A DNA stretch of 64,000 bases from Phallusia mammillata (Eukaryota; Chordata; Ascidiacea; Phlebobranchia; Ascidiidae), in NCBI GenBank assembly GCA_003260075.1, contig QLIY01000133.1, positions 68,989 to 132,988 of the forward strand. Reading direction: 5' to 3'. Below, piece after piece: positions 16,657 to 29,105 of this stretch. The first letter of the stretch is position 1. Each line of letters opens with the position of its first letter. Position numbers and translations under genes: made by a program. The notes beneath the pieces were generated by a model. The model made no database searches. It was not told the DNA's origin and was given only the letters and a program-made list of their open reading frames with translations.

Positions 16657-18260
16657 GCACGTGATCAAACAACGAAAAATGGACGCAACGTTTTCTTGAC
16701 CATTGTCTACAGGGCGAGAGTTGAGAGGAATCGCCCGCATAAGCGCTAGGAGATTATGCAGACTAATATTTATTGCCAACGGCCCGCTTGCGGAGAGGCA
16801 AAAGCAAACCAACAGCGCCGTCTACCGGCCGTTTGTGGTTCTTCCACCAGGGGTAGCTGAGCTACCGAGACTATAATTATTGTGACGTCCCAAATCACTG
16901 CCGTCATGTGTTTTGTTTCTGATAACAACGCCGCTTACTAAACGTTCTTAACGGAACCTCAAAGTAGCTAAGCTTCACAGCACGCGGGGACCCTCAGGCT
17001 GAAACACGTGATTTCCACCAAGGGTCTGTTGGCACCATCTCCTGCTTAAAGTTCCTGCGATGCCACAAATCGTCACCGTGCATACGCGTTCTTTGCACAG
17101 ATCGGCGCACAGAGATTCCTTCTTTGTTATACATATCTATATATTTGTATGTGCGCGTGTGTTTGTGTCCTAACGTGCGTGCGTGTTTGTGTGTGTGTGC
17201 ATACTTACAAAGCTCATGTACATTACGAAATAATTTAAGGCTAACGTCACAGCTTTGTACAGTCGACGATCCGCATTAATCAGCTCAAAGCGATTCTTAC
17301 ATGCTCGTATTGTTTGTTTTTTATAACTTTCTTTTCAATATTGCATTCATGGTATATCGCACCGATTCCCACTGCCACCTGTTGCATATATAACAGATGA
17401 CGCCACGGGGGTGATGACGTCAGGCTACGTTTCGTCACTCTCTGACGTTTACGTTGTCATTTAAGCAACAAGTGGTGGCAATAACATTAGCTCTAACTCC
17501 TGTCGCGAGATTTGAAAGCGTTTTTTTTCCGCCTGTTATTCGTTTCAATTGTTGCATTGTGATTTCATACTAACGCACTCCCTGCCGATTCGCACTAAAA
17601 CTCCAAAGCTGTCTTGTAGAATGGGATTTGCTGTGCAAGTCTTCACCGAGCTGCGCTTTGGCTGTACGCAGCGCTCAAATTTGCAACTTATAAGAAATTT
17701 ACATGCAGTGTCACGTATTTGAAAACGTTTTAGCAGTATTTCACGTTCTTTTGCTGCTTTTAAGTACTTATGAAATTCAGCGTGTTGAATGGTGCACCTT
17801 TCGCAAACGGTACAACTCCTTTATATTCGCAAGGCAATCAGTAATTACCTTTGTTTTTATTTATCACACGTCAGCAAAGTTTCAAGGCGATTTATGGACG
17901 TTAAGGTGCACTTGCCTTTTAACCCTTCGAAAGTTGCATCGATGATCTTAAAGTACAGCGTTTTGCAAGTTTCATGTTGAACTATTTACAATGAACTCAT
18001 TTCACACCTATTAATGGTTTTCATTCATAAAGGTAGCGACTGTTGTTGTTTTATTTTTGCCTTTTTCAGTTTTTCCACCCGCCTTTGGCTTGTGAAAGCC
18101 CGAAAAAAAATTTCTATCCCCGTTTACTTACAAGGTTCACATATTTTTATCATCGACGTTCTGTTATCGACATTCTTTTATCGAAATGCCTTTTGACGGT
18201 TCCCCTCCCCTTACGACAGCAGATCGCGTGGGCATATAAATAAAAAACACCAACGTGGAA
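16657..18260 (+). other. Probable NR4A 3' untranslated region
   Basis: No coding frame follows the NR4A stop. The first AATAAA downstream is at 18239-18244, giving a 3'UTR of about 1.6 kb. It contains a GT-rich imperfect microsatellite (about 17140-17202), several AT-rich UTR-like motifs and a full CRE palindrome TGACGTCA at 17415-17422. The last could instead mark an internal regulatory element. Confidence 0.5.
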
Positions 18261-19044
18261 AAGAAAGTTGTGCATTTGACAGCAAAGTCAAAATTTGCAG
18301 TAGTAATTGAAGCTATGCTTGTTCAGAAATCGTCAAAACACAGTTAAAAGAGAAATCTACGCTACAACAACTAAAGCATTTAATACGTTTGATGCCAAGA
18401 AGCATGTTTTTGTGTGAAACTCGAATAACAACACTACTGATATGGGGAAAAAGTTTTCAAAATTGGTATGCGTAAAAAATGCACAAATGTTTAGGCGGTT
18501 CATTAAAAAGAATTAACCCAAGGTTGACTGATAGGTCTGTAGATTAAAGTATTACCCGACATTTTGAAATGTTACAAACGTTTTGCTAACCTTTTACAGC
18601 CCACACAAAATCTGTGACACCAACGTTTGGGCATTGCAAAACAATGTTAACGAAGTAAAAAAATTAATGGGGCCTTTTCAGTGCTTGTTGCGCAACAAAG
18701 TTATTTAAATAATTAAAAAAATGTTCCAAGATCTCCCAGGTGACACATCAAGACTTGGCAAACCAGTTTATCACTCATAGTGATCTTAAGAATAAAGAAA
18801 TAGCTATCGAGTTTTAAGCCAAAATCGACTACATCTTCAAAACACTTTTTTCAACTGACAAAAGCTGTATCCAATGTTCTTATTAACTTGACAAACAACT
18901 GGACTGAAAACTGGACAAAAGTTTAAACCTGTATATTTGTTAGAATTATTAAGTACAAGTTATCATCAAGACAAAAAGAAAAATCTATAACTCATAGCGA
19001 CTCGAATGCGCACAAATAGTTTGCATTGCACTGTTAAACTATAG

Positions 19045-19385
19045 TCTTGAAAGTCCGGGCTTTTCGGACTGGGTTCGGCACTAGGTTTCCAATCTACGGG
19101 CCTGATTCGGGGCCGACTTTACACTCTGTGTCAATGTTTTTTTCAAATAAATTTAAATAGCTAAGTAGTCAGTTGCAAGACATGACCTAATGTCAAACAG
19201 CCCTAAAACGTTTTGTTCAAGACTAATTGTCTATTATAGCTTATTGTATTTGTCTTGGTCTTTCCAGAGGCATCAATTCTTAGGCCTGTCAATCAAACTT
19301 TTGGGCCTGAACGAGTCTCTCAAAAATGATTCGGGTGCGGGCCGACTTCGGGTTCCAGTTTTGGCCCCATTTGCAACTGTGTAAA
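19045..19385 (+). repeat. GGCC-rich interspersed repeat, copy 1
   Basis: Contains the family landmarks in order: TCCGGGCTTTTCGG..., AGCTAAGTAGTCAGTTGC, CCTAATGTCAAACAGCCCTA, TTGTCTATTATAG, AGGCCTGTCAATCAAAC, TTTTGGGCCTGAACG, CTCAAAAATGATTCGGG. The same blocks appear in order in inverse orientation at about 62935-63345, and the second half appears at 62060-62260. No open frame and no clear terminal repeats were seen, so the class is unknown. Confidence 0.7.
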
Positions 19386-20883
19386 TAAACTTAACCACCA
19401 AATGGACTCTCTATCGCCACCAGACGCAATTTTAACTAAAATCAATAACCACAAGATGTCGCCACCGATTTACATAAAACCAAATGAAAGCTCCATGATA
19501 AGAAATTGGTTGTGAAGTTTGGCAAGCAGTTTACTACGAATTAATTACTTTATGCATTGCTTTTTTTATCACACAAAGAAACCACAACATCCAGGCACGA
19601 GTTTTAAGTATCAAGAAAGAATACAGTAGTTGGCTTTTACCTAATCACGAACATCAGAATAAATTTATTCACGCAAACCTTTATATCACGAAAAGCATTA
19701 CTTGAAATCGCATCGCGTGGCGCAGCAAAGACGAAAATTTGTTGTGCACCCACAGGACTGCGCATGGAAATCAATCATGCGTATCTGACGTAGGCTTGAT
19801 GTATGCCAGAAAAGACTGGCCACAGGAAAGTGTTATGTTGTACACCACCAAGGCTAAAAAAGTACTGCGAAAGTGTGGCGTCGATTTCAACGTTTTTACC
19901 AGGAAAGCCCGTATTAGAGCAGGCGTCAAATTGTATTAAACAAGCGCAAAATGTCACGAAGCGCACGCAAATTATACAGAAAGACAGGCTTTAATCCTCT
20001 TTTGGGTAAGTGTGGTGGATAATCTGATTCTGAAATGCCTAATAATTTAGTAAAAAAGTTTTCTGTTTGTGTCTTTATGTGCACTAGAGGTGTTATTGAT
20101 TGCTTGAGTAATGCAAAATGTGCTGTGTAGCTATATCTTCCAGATGACAACATCAGCTGGTAATAACGCAAGATTTCTGGATAGTTCAGCACCAAGGTTA
20201 AAGCTAATTTCGGATTGTTAGAAGGCACCAACTGTTCTAACTGTTAGATAACAACAAAATAGTATACAAAGAAACAAAACAAATATTATGTTTTGCGATT
20301 ATCCAGCAAATTAAGATGTCCATAATGCAAAAATGGCGCATAAAGCCATGGACCAAAGAAATGGAATCTTTGCATAGGTTTGTACGCGTGATAATGTCAC
20401 CGAGTTGATACGTTTGTTTTTGTCTGTCACTCCAAAGCAGTTTTTGTTTCCCAAGGAGGATTTTATGACTATCTTGCAAGATTTTCAAAGTAACAAAGCT
20501 TTTGTTTAGTTTTCCAAAAACAAAGCGGAAAACTAAAAAGATGTAAGCGGTAAAATTAGTAAAAACTTTTGTGTGATATGGTTGAAGGGCGACGGCTTTT
20601 CTGCTTGCACGCAACGGCGGCTAAGGGCTCTGGTTGCGGTCAAACTTTTCAGTCGGTTCACCGGTTTGCCTTGCGATGCCTAAACAAACAGGAAAACGCA
20701 CGCAAAAGACCAGGTTGTCTTTGGGAGCTAGTTGCTTGCAAATGGATTTAATTGCAGCCGAAAGTGACTTTACTGACTTTTGTGGTTTTCCGCTAGCTAG
20801 TGTAAAAGAACTGAGAGAGATGGTTGGCTTTTATTGCACAAGAAACTGGGTTTAAGGCACCTGGCCCAATTACAAACATTAAA

Positions 20884-21116
20884 ACTCATCGTACTTGGGA
20901 AAGTTCACGATGTACTATTGTTTTGTTTGGTAATGGCAAATAGTCAAAACTACACACTTTTGATCAAAGTTTACCTGAAGAAGTTAAATTTGCTTCACAC
21001 GGGGGGGGGGAGGAAAGTTCTCAATGTACTATTGTTTTGTTTGGTAATGGCAAATAGTCAAAACTGCACACTTTTGATCAAAGTTTACCTGAAGAAGTTA
21101 AATTTGCTTCACACTT
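20884..21116. other. G-run join between two ~105-base copies
   Basis: Ten G at 21001-21010 separate two copies of one sequence (GGAAAGTTC... to ...AAATTTGCTTCACAC) that differ at about three positions. This fits unmerged haplotype overlaps. Confidence 0.75.
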
Positions 21117-22219
21117 ACGGTTCATTTGTTTATTAAGAGTGCTAAAAACTTATGCAATCCTTTTAGTAATAAAATAACAGTGATGTGTGCCTAATCAAAC
21201 TTACATCCTAAACGCAATTGTTTTTTTTTTGTTTTTTCAATTAACAAGAATCGAAATAAGCAAGAATGCTACAACACCAAGACAGAAATAATAATCTTTG
21301 GTGACATGCAAATCAACAAAAAGTTCTTTGATAAAAAAATGTTGTTTAACTGTACTGATACCATAAGCACTCAAATTTGTTTTCAGTTTTGTTTTTAGGG
21401 TTGCAGTTTTGACTGCAAAGCAAACTTAAGCAACAAATACAAGCCAATATTTGTGAGTAAAGCATCACTGTGTTTCGACAATAGCCGTTTCATTGCAGGT
21501 AAAATTTAAGCAACAGAAGAGAACTTTGTATCGCACAACGGAAGGTAATGACACCGTGTAAAGATAAAAGCAATTAATCGGTGATAAAAAAGCAATTAGG
21601 CAAAACTTGCTTCTGACAAAGCTTAGAACTCTACTGGAAATGGTGAAAAAACCTAATTGGTCGATGTCAAGAGGGCGTAAAATATTTTCGGTAACACTAC
21701 GGAGAAAATAAATCAGTGTGACGGACAGTGTCGCGACAGTAAAAATGTAAATGCTGGTAAGTTTAGAAGTTACATCCGCTTTAGTAACTTTCGGGACTTT
21801 TTCTTCTGTAGAGAACGTAGAGTGGATTCGTTTTCTCAACATACAGATTTAAAGATTTTTCAAGAAATGCATGTTTTGACAATTTGTTAAATTTGTTAAA
21901 AAAGCAGAAAAAGTAGCTTTAGGCACAAAAGATTGATTTTTACTGATACAAGCTATTATTTATAATATTTCTGCGGCCGAAGTAAGAAGAGGTAACTAAA
22001 AGTAGAAAAAGAGGGGTTTTTTGCTGATATAAATCATTATTTCAGGTATATTTTATCACATTATCACGCAATGGCGAAGTATGTAAAACCTTTTTTTCAT
22101 AAATAAAACCATGACTCGTCTAATTTATGTAATGAGTGATTCTGGTTTTGTTCGGCCATATTTTGAAACTGGCGGAAAAAAATCTACAAAACCCTCGTTT
22201 TAAAAATGGCGCAGTTTCC

Positions 22220-22380
22220 CATCAATCAACATAGACGGGGTTTCCCAATTCCCGCTCTCAACCGATGCGCCGGCACCAGCTCATCTATTGGGGGGGGGGT
22301 AAGAAACATCAATCAACATAGACGGGGTTCCCAATTCCCGCTCTCAACCGATGCGCCGGCACCAGCTCATCTATTGTGGC
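22220..22380. other. G-run join between two ~70-base copies
   Basis: Ten G at 22290-22299 lie between copies of CATCAATCAACATAGACGGGG... to ...CAGCTCATCTATTG, with one length difference between them. Same pattern as the other short G runs. Confidence 0.75.
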
Positions 22381-25300
22381 GTGTGCGATGAACTATGTCG
22401 GGTTTCATACAGCTTCGATTGACCGCAACAAAACTTTGCTCTAATGTGAACCGGTTTTGCGGCGTCGCTTGTGTAAACTCATCCAGTATTCAAGGACCAG
22501 CCGCTCCGGGCTAGTTCTTTGGGAGTTGGGGCAATTTGTCGATGCCCCTCTTCTCTCTCGCGCTCTATACAGACGAATTCGTCATTTTTGTGTCGCGAAT
22601 TTATTCAACATCACTCGACCGTCGATATACGTTGCTACGGACAACCGCGGTGTTTGCTAACGCTATTGTGGCTTTTATGGGAAACTAATACGGGTTTTCC
22701 TATGGAGTTTATCAACTCAATAGGAATGTAGAAGCCCAGTGTTGTAATACAGGATCATGTTATTTGAGAGCGAGAAGCAGGTTTGAAAGAAAATCGCAAC
22801 ACAAATATCCAAAATTTAACCTGCGGCATTATGAGTAAATGTGCATAGCGAATATTCATTTTGTTTTTACTAGCAACAAATTAGTCTCCAGCAATTACAT
22901 AAAATATTCGCTAACTTCAAATATAACTAACGCGGTCTCAAATTTGTACCAAAAGCTCTGTAATCCAACCTTGGACGTCTGGTTTTATATCTGGTTGTTA
23001 GTTGAGGCGTCAACATCTAAAACTTTCGCTAAAATGTTTGGAGTGTCGATTAAGACTCAGATAAGAGTGTAATAGAAACGCCTGACTTTCTCAGTATCCA
23101 TTGATTCAACTTGCGATAACGCAAATAACCAAACTCGAGTATGTATCAGAGCCCAAAGGTTGTGTAGTTTGCGAATTCGAAAACGTTTTTGTTGGTGAGA
23201 TAAAAGCTTTGGTCAAATCGGGCTTAAAATTCGTTGTAAACGGAAAAGATTTAATCGCGAAGCCATGCAGTTGTTACGTAGTCACAAAGAACGTATTTTG
23301 GTCCCTTTTCAAAGCAACTGGGCCACAAAAGCATATAGAAGCATTGGCTAGCGCGCTTTTGTTCGATGGTGGGTTGGTTATTTATGATCAACTTGGGAGA
23401 AAACTCTTACCAGCGTGATAGTTTAACTCAAACGAAACTTTAAGCACAAAAGAACCGGGGTTCTTAAGCCCGCCCACGCAACATACCCTTGCAGTCAACT
23501 GTTACATAGGAGGCAGTTTAACACGCACCTCAATGAATGTTTGATTCTATTTTTCTGTTTCGGGGACGATTGCGTTAATGAATGGCCGATTTATAAACAG
23601 CAAATCTTTTTTTGCAAACTTCTCATATTAATATCAACATATGAGCGTGACATTGGTTACATGTTTTCACAATTAACTTTGTTACGTCTACACTGGTTTC
23701 AAATTAAATAGATAATCGTCATACTTGGCCGGTTATGCAAATAGTTTTATGAGGTAAAGGTGCTATATTATAAAAACATAAAATACCTGACCGAACACAA
23801 CGTAACCTTGGTGTAACTTACAACTCATTCAGATATATTTTTAGCAATATTGTACATTATCTAGGCTCAAGGCTCAACCCATAAAAGAATCATACACAGA
23901 TAAAGATATATGTTTCTGAAAAATCTCTGCATTCAAAAAGTATGAATCAACAGTTTTACCAAAGTTTGTTGGCCAGATAGTAGATTTTAGGCTATTATGA
24001 CGTATTTTTGGAAATAATAATTTCGCATCAAAAATAAAGAAAAAAGTTAAAGTTGATTTTAGATGCTGGTTTCATAGGGTCGGGAAAAACATTCGCGTTT
24101 ATAACAGTGTTTTTCAACCCAAAGTCCGCGAGCTCATATGAGTCTGTGAAAGGTTCTCATGAGTGCGTGTCCACCTCACGACAGACAAAAATGTTTACTT
24201 TTCACCGAGATCACAAACCGGTAAGCTGATCCAAAATAGTCCAATACCTAAAACTGTTTAGGAACACTAGTTCAAGGACAACATTAAATTCGAGAGGCTC
24301 CTGTCTGTATTCATAAGTTCACGTTTAACATCTCAAAAGGTATGACATAATCCACACAGCTAGCGTTCCTTCCATTTAGCAGCACTTTATGAAAACCGCA
24401 GAGCCTGCTTCAACCGTAGACGCCTGACACAAGCCGAGTTTTCATAAACATATCTTCAAGTATAGATGCCATTGTCCGCTACGCCAAGCGCCTCACACAT
24501 TGCCAAATTGAAGGCAGTCAAGTTCGCCCACCGATTTGTACTCGTCATAAGACATAGACTTGGTACTTGAGAATTTACGTGCCGTATATTCAGGTGTGTG
24601 GTCGCATATTATTCCCACGCGGGCAAACGAGCCTATAAAAGGCCCTGGACTGATTAATTGCCAATATTCTATTCAATATAGCTGTCGTTTTTTCGGCATT
24701 GGGTTTGGCTATGTGACTATTTTGTATATTTCCTGAGCATAAAGGTTGACGGTGCATTTATTTTCTGTAATCCAAGATTCTCTAGAAAGATAAATTTCTT
24801 GTGAAGGTGTTATTTGCAAGTGAAAGAAATTCATTAAGGTGTTATTTGCAAGTGAAAGAATTAAGTTTTAAGCCGTTGTCAATAAAGTACTAGTGCACAT
24901 AAACAAATGAAGTACATTTTCATTTAGAGACAAATGATAGTTAAGTCCATAGTTGCACTTTTGGGTGCTAAAGGGCAATTTTTTTGTGGAGGAATAGTGT
25001 TTAATACAGCTTTTGATCGCGATGTTTCCATTGAGCAGAAACAGATTGCAGGACTTATTACCACATTTTGCCTGTCTTTTATTGTATACATACTCTGGGC
25101 ATCATCAAACAAGTATTTGAATAACGTGCTTACAAGGCCGAAAAGAGTGTGACATTTTGTTTTTGAAACACCATTAAACTGTTTAGCAATCAAAACAGGC
25201 TTTCGATTTTGAACCGCGGTGTAACATACCTTTGAATAGTCAATAAACTGAAAATAGTCATAAAATCAAGCAATGTCTCGTTTCGGTTTTAAGGTCGTCT

Positions 25301-26629
25301 ACCTCATTCAACGAAAACATACCATATGTGCCTTGTGTATGTTATGTGTCAGTGCCCGGGTGATGACTCTATCGCCTGTTTGCCTTGCTAGAACCGTCGT
25401 TACATACACAGAAATGTTTTCAGAATAGAGAAAGGCATTTTCTCACCACGCTAACAAAGTATGACATTCGAAATCAGGTAACAACACACATATTGCGGTT
25501 GTTTGTTCCTGCTGTGGTGTAAATACAACCGAGTGGTAGCACGTGTCGAAGTGAGATGTTATGATTAATTAAGCAAATGAATTTTGTTTGTTTAGTGCAT
25601 GGTGTAGTAGGCAACGTGTGGTATGTCATGTAGTCCAATGGTGTTTTGATATTATAAGGAGCCGTAAAAGATAATTCACACGTTAGAAATGGAAGCGATT
25701 TGGCGACAGGCAAGTTGTTTTTGCAGTGAAGATGCAGTTTGTCTTGATGATCAGTGCATTAGGATGCAATATGACACCAGTATTGCACAATATGTTCAAC
25801 ATGCTTTATTCTCTATTAAACTGCAACCATTAGAGAATAAATAGCAAAAGGCAGGCATAAAAACTCTTAAAACGAAAAACGTTGACCTTTAAGAAAACAG
25901 TTTTCTCAATATTTGTATTATGTGGAAAACTACGAACAGTTTAGTTTTGTTGCTCGCAATAATTAATGGCGATGTAAAATATATTAAAACTAATATTAAA
26001 ACTAAAAACTAATTGCACACTTATGTCATGTGAATATGTCATTAGTATGTTGTATCCCCCAGGAAGCGGCACAGTATTGTTAAGGTGTTACACTATTGAG
26101 GATAAAGCCTCTGCTTGCTTCAAATGATCAGCCAAGCTTGGCATTTTTGAGGTGTGTCCATGTATTATACCCGTCATAAGGCCACTAAATTATTAACGAG
26201 ATTGCGAGAGGTGTAGCCATGGTGACCTAAGAGTTAAGAATCTGCTGGAGCTTGGCGAGAATGGGGTTTCGCGTGAGCCTGTTATTTTTTTAGCCAGTTT
26301 AGCGGCAACAGTCAAAAGCCCGCGGAACCTTTGACAAATGAGGCGAAAAGATATGAAATCCTTACGCATTCACTTGACTGAAAATTACTGGGGCTGAAAC
26401 GCTGGCTAATTGAATAGCTCGGCCCTTACGACCCATCGAATCGAACTAATAACTAATATATTTTTTGGCTTTTTGGATCAAGAAATAATTGTAAAATGTC
26501 AAGTTATAATCGAAAAGAGAGACTGACAAACAACGTTAAGAAAAAAAAGTAGGTTTGTAAAACAATATATGCTTTCAACACGCACGGTAGAACATTCAAA
26601 TACATGCGTCACCAATTCACGTCCTAGGT

Positions 26630-27185
26630 CAGGGGCGGGCAACATACGGCCCGCGGGCCGGATCCGGCCCGCGACGGGATTTTGAGCGGCCCGCAGACAG
26701 TTTCAGGTCTTACATGATAATGTGGCCCGCGGCCACATTCCGCCGCAATCCCCCACTACTTGCTTACTGCGTCAAATTATAGTTGCAACGGACAGTAACG
26801 CTCCCCAATAGCAAAAACTTTCCCGCCATTGTTACCATTGCACCATACGTCCATTGTTACGACATAACTGCCAACCTTGTGGGTGGCCTGATTTCTCGGT
26901 TTTCTTTCTTTCCACACGTGTAGCCTAGTTAGTGTTTCAGCAGTATCTAAGTCTGTGGTGTATGCATTAAATTTGCTGTGGTGAATAATTTTATGTTATA
27001 TCAGTTAGATTGTTTGGACTGTATTGTATTTGTGATGTTCTTGAGTGTATTTGGTTTAGGTGGTCAAAAATCCGTCTTAAATCACTGGATAAATACGCGA
27101 TTAATGTATCGATTCAGGAATCCGGCCCGCCAAGTACTTGATTTTCCCATGTCAGGCCCGCCGACTGGAGAAGTTGCCCGCCCTG
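26630..27185. mobile_element. hAT-type non-autonomous element (556 bp)
   Basis: The left end CAGGGGCGGGCAAC and the right end GTTGCCCGCCCTG are inverted repeats. They are bounded by an 8-bp near-duplication, TCCTAGGT at 26622-26629 and TTCTAGGT at 27186-27193. Eight-bp duplications and CAGGG ends are typical of hAT elements. The interior has GGCCCGC-rich subterminal blocks and only short frames, with no transposase. It shares ends with the MITE at 44182-44499. Confidence 0.8.
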
Positions 27186-27599
27186 TTCTAGGTGATTTCA
27201 ATTTCAAAAACAAATTTAACACGAATCAGCCAACGGGCACCTAGAAGCTATAGACATCATATTCTATTTGAGAATAACAAGTATTTGTGTACAATACGAG
27301 TTTACAAAATAAGTTTCACAACTTATTACGCCAAAACGGTCACAAACGCACCTCAATGGCGCTTTCCCATGGTTTTGCGGTGCAGCGGGCAGTGAGAGTT
27401 GTTTACACAAAAGATTTGACCAGTATGCGGCGAAAAAGCGTTTCGTCTCCGGCGTCAGAGCTTTGCTGATTTCAAAGTACTCTAAGCATTACGTCGTATA
27501 AGTGCGTATATACGTATTGACATCAGTGTTATTTTGAGTCGAATAATTGATACATAGCAAATCTGCTTGGTATTTTGAAACATTATACATTGATCTGTT

Positions 27600-27680
27600 C
27601 ATATTTCTAATGAGGAATATAATGGCCCAAAATTGCGTAAAAAGCGACATGCTTTGTTGTTCAAACGTTTCAACAGATGT
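27600..27680 (-). repeat. Hammerhead-like repeat, subfamily C (partial)
   Basis: The minus strand reads GAAACGTTTGAACAACAAAG, then CATGTCGCTTTTTACG and GGGCCATTAT. This matches the tail of the elements at 29.0 and 32.85 kb. The CTGATGA half is missing or diverged, so this is a truncated copy. Confidence 0.5.
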
Positions 27681-28909
27681 TTTGTATTAGAAGCATAAAT
27701 TTGCCTTTCTAGGTAGGAAAAATGTTCTAAAAACCCAAAGGTTTGAACCTACTAAAATAATAAACACATACTTTAAACTTTAGGTGGAAATCTATTAAGA
27801 ATATTTTTTTACTTCAGGTAATGACAGTTTGATTTAAGTTTCATAAACCAAGTTTGATCTAGATTGAAATTTAGAATCTCAATTTGTTCACTTCAAAACA
27901 CTTGTGTGTCATTCCATATAAATTGCACAATTCGCCGAATAACCTCAGGCGATACCGATTTCCATGTGTCATTCAAAACGAGATTTTATACCAAATCGGA
28001 ACCGTTTGGACTTTCTAAAGAAGGTATCTGTTTATCGTATTTGTATACCTGCGCATGGGATATTCCGTAAAACGATAAATCATTCCTGATTTAGGTATTT
28101 CAAAATTTTCTTTTTCTTAAAAGCATGAACCAAAAAAGCGATCTTTCGTCATTATAACCATTAAAATTATTGTTCGTGCAAAAGCACATTCGTATAAGGA
28201 AACTATGTTACGCGGAAGCACCTTGAAATGATTTAAGCAGATTTGTAATCAAATTATTTAACAGATAACAGACACAAAGGCATCCATTAAACATTCTGTA
28301 GCATTGGGTAACGCCGCAAATACTCTTTCGTTCAATAGTTACCTGAAAACATTCACAATGTATGTTGTAATTTGCGAAACAAACTACGCAACGGCAAAGG
28401 AAATATTATAGTCGGTCTGGGGCTTTGCGTTGCTACAACAACCAACCGTCGCATCAAACCCGTCGAATAGAACCTTACATCGTTTGCGATTTTCATTTCC
28501 ACTGTAATCCATAGCGCAAAGATCAGGCGAATTAATATTAATAAGCTCGGCCGGTTGAAACCGGATCATTTTCTATCGCACGACAGCGAGCGAGTTTATT
28601 AACGCCTATACGCTTCATTTTCGGACTAGTAGGTCGCTGTATACGTATGCTCAGGTGAATATCAGCTAACACAGTAGGTAAGGATGAAAATATGCAAAAA
28701 GTGATTACATGCAAGTTTGAGTTTTGAAACACGGTTATTTGGAAGGAATTTGTTGTGTTGCAGTTTGTCATTTATATATTACATATTTTTTCAGGTGATG
28801 TAAGCAGTAACGTGTTTATTTAGAAAATAATGATGTTAGGTGAAAGGTATTGGATGTAGAATGCAATGTGAAGATTTTTTTTTCACTTTTCTTTTAAACA
28901 TAACTTAAT

Positions 28910-28955
<46 letters not shown>
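28910..28955. other. 46-base poly-G placeholder
   Basis: Uninterrupted G run between unrelated flanks, same character as the other long runs. Unknown sequence is probably missing here. Confidence 0.75.
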
Positions 28956-28956
<1 letters not shown>

Positions 28957-28999
28957 TACCCGTTGGGGAGGGGGGCGTTTGAAAAAGTATAAAAACAAG

Positions 29000-29105
29000 T
29001 AGACTATAAATTACTGATGATGGCATGGACATTTGTAGAAACGTTTGAACAATAAAGCATGTCGCTTTTTACGTCTATTTAGGCCGTTATATTCACCATT
29101 AAACT
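29000..29105 (+). repeat. Hammerhead-like repeat, subfamily C
   Basis: CTGATGA at 29014-29020 is followed by a weak stem II region and GAAACGTT at 29038-29045, then TGAACAATAAAGCATGTCGC, TTTTTACG and GGCCGTTAT. CTGATGA...GAAA...GUU keeps the conserved hammerhead core, including a permitted NUH cleavage triplet (GUU), but helices I and II are poorly paired. The same 3' block occurs at 27.6 and 32.85 kb on the other strand. Confidence 0.5.

Noticed and set aside
23101..23418. 105-codon frame (MIQLAITQITKLEYV...) as a gene
   Set aside because: No recognisable domain, promoter or splice context, and its length is within chance for a 64-kb AT-rich window.
24080..24200. CAGTGTTTTTCAACCC near 24105 as a MITE end
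   Set aside because: No matching inverted end or target duplication could be found.
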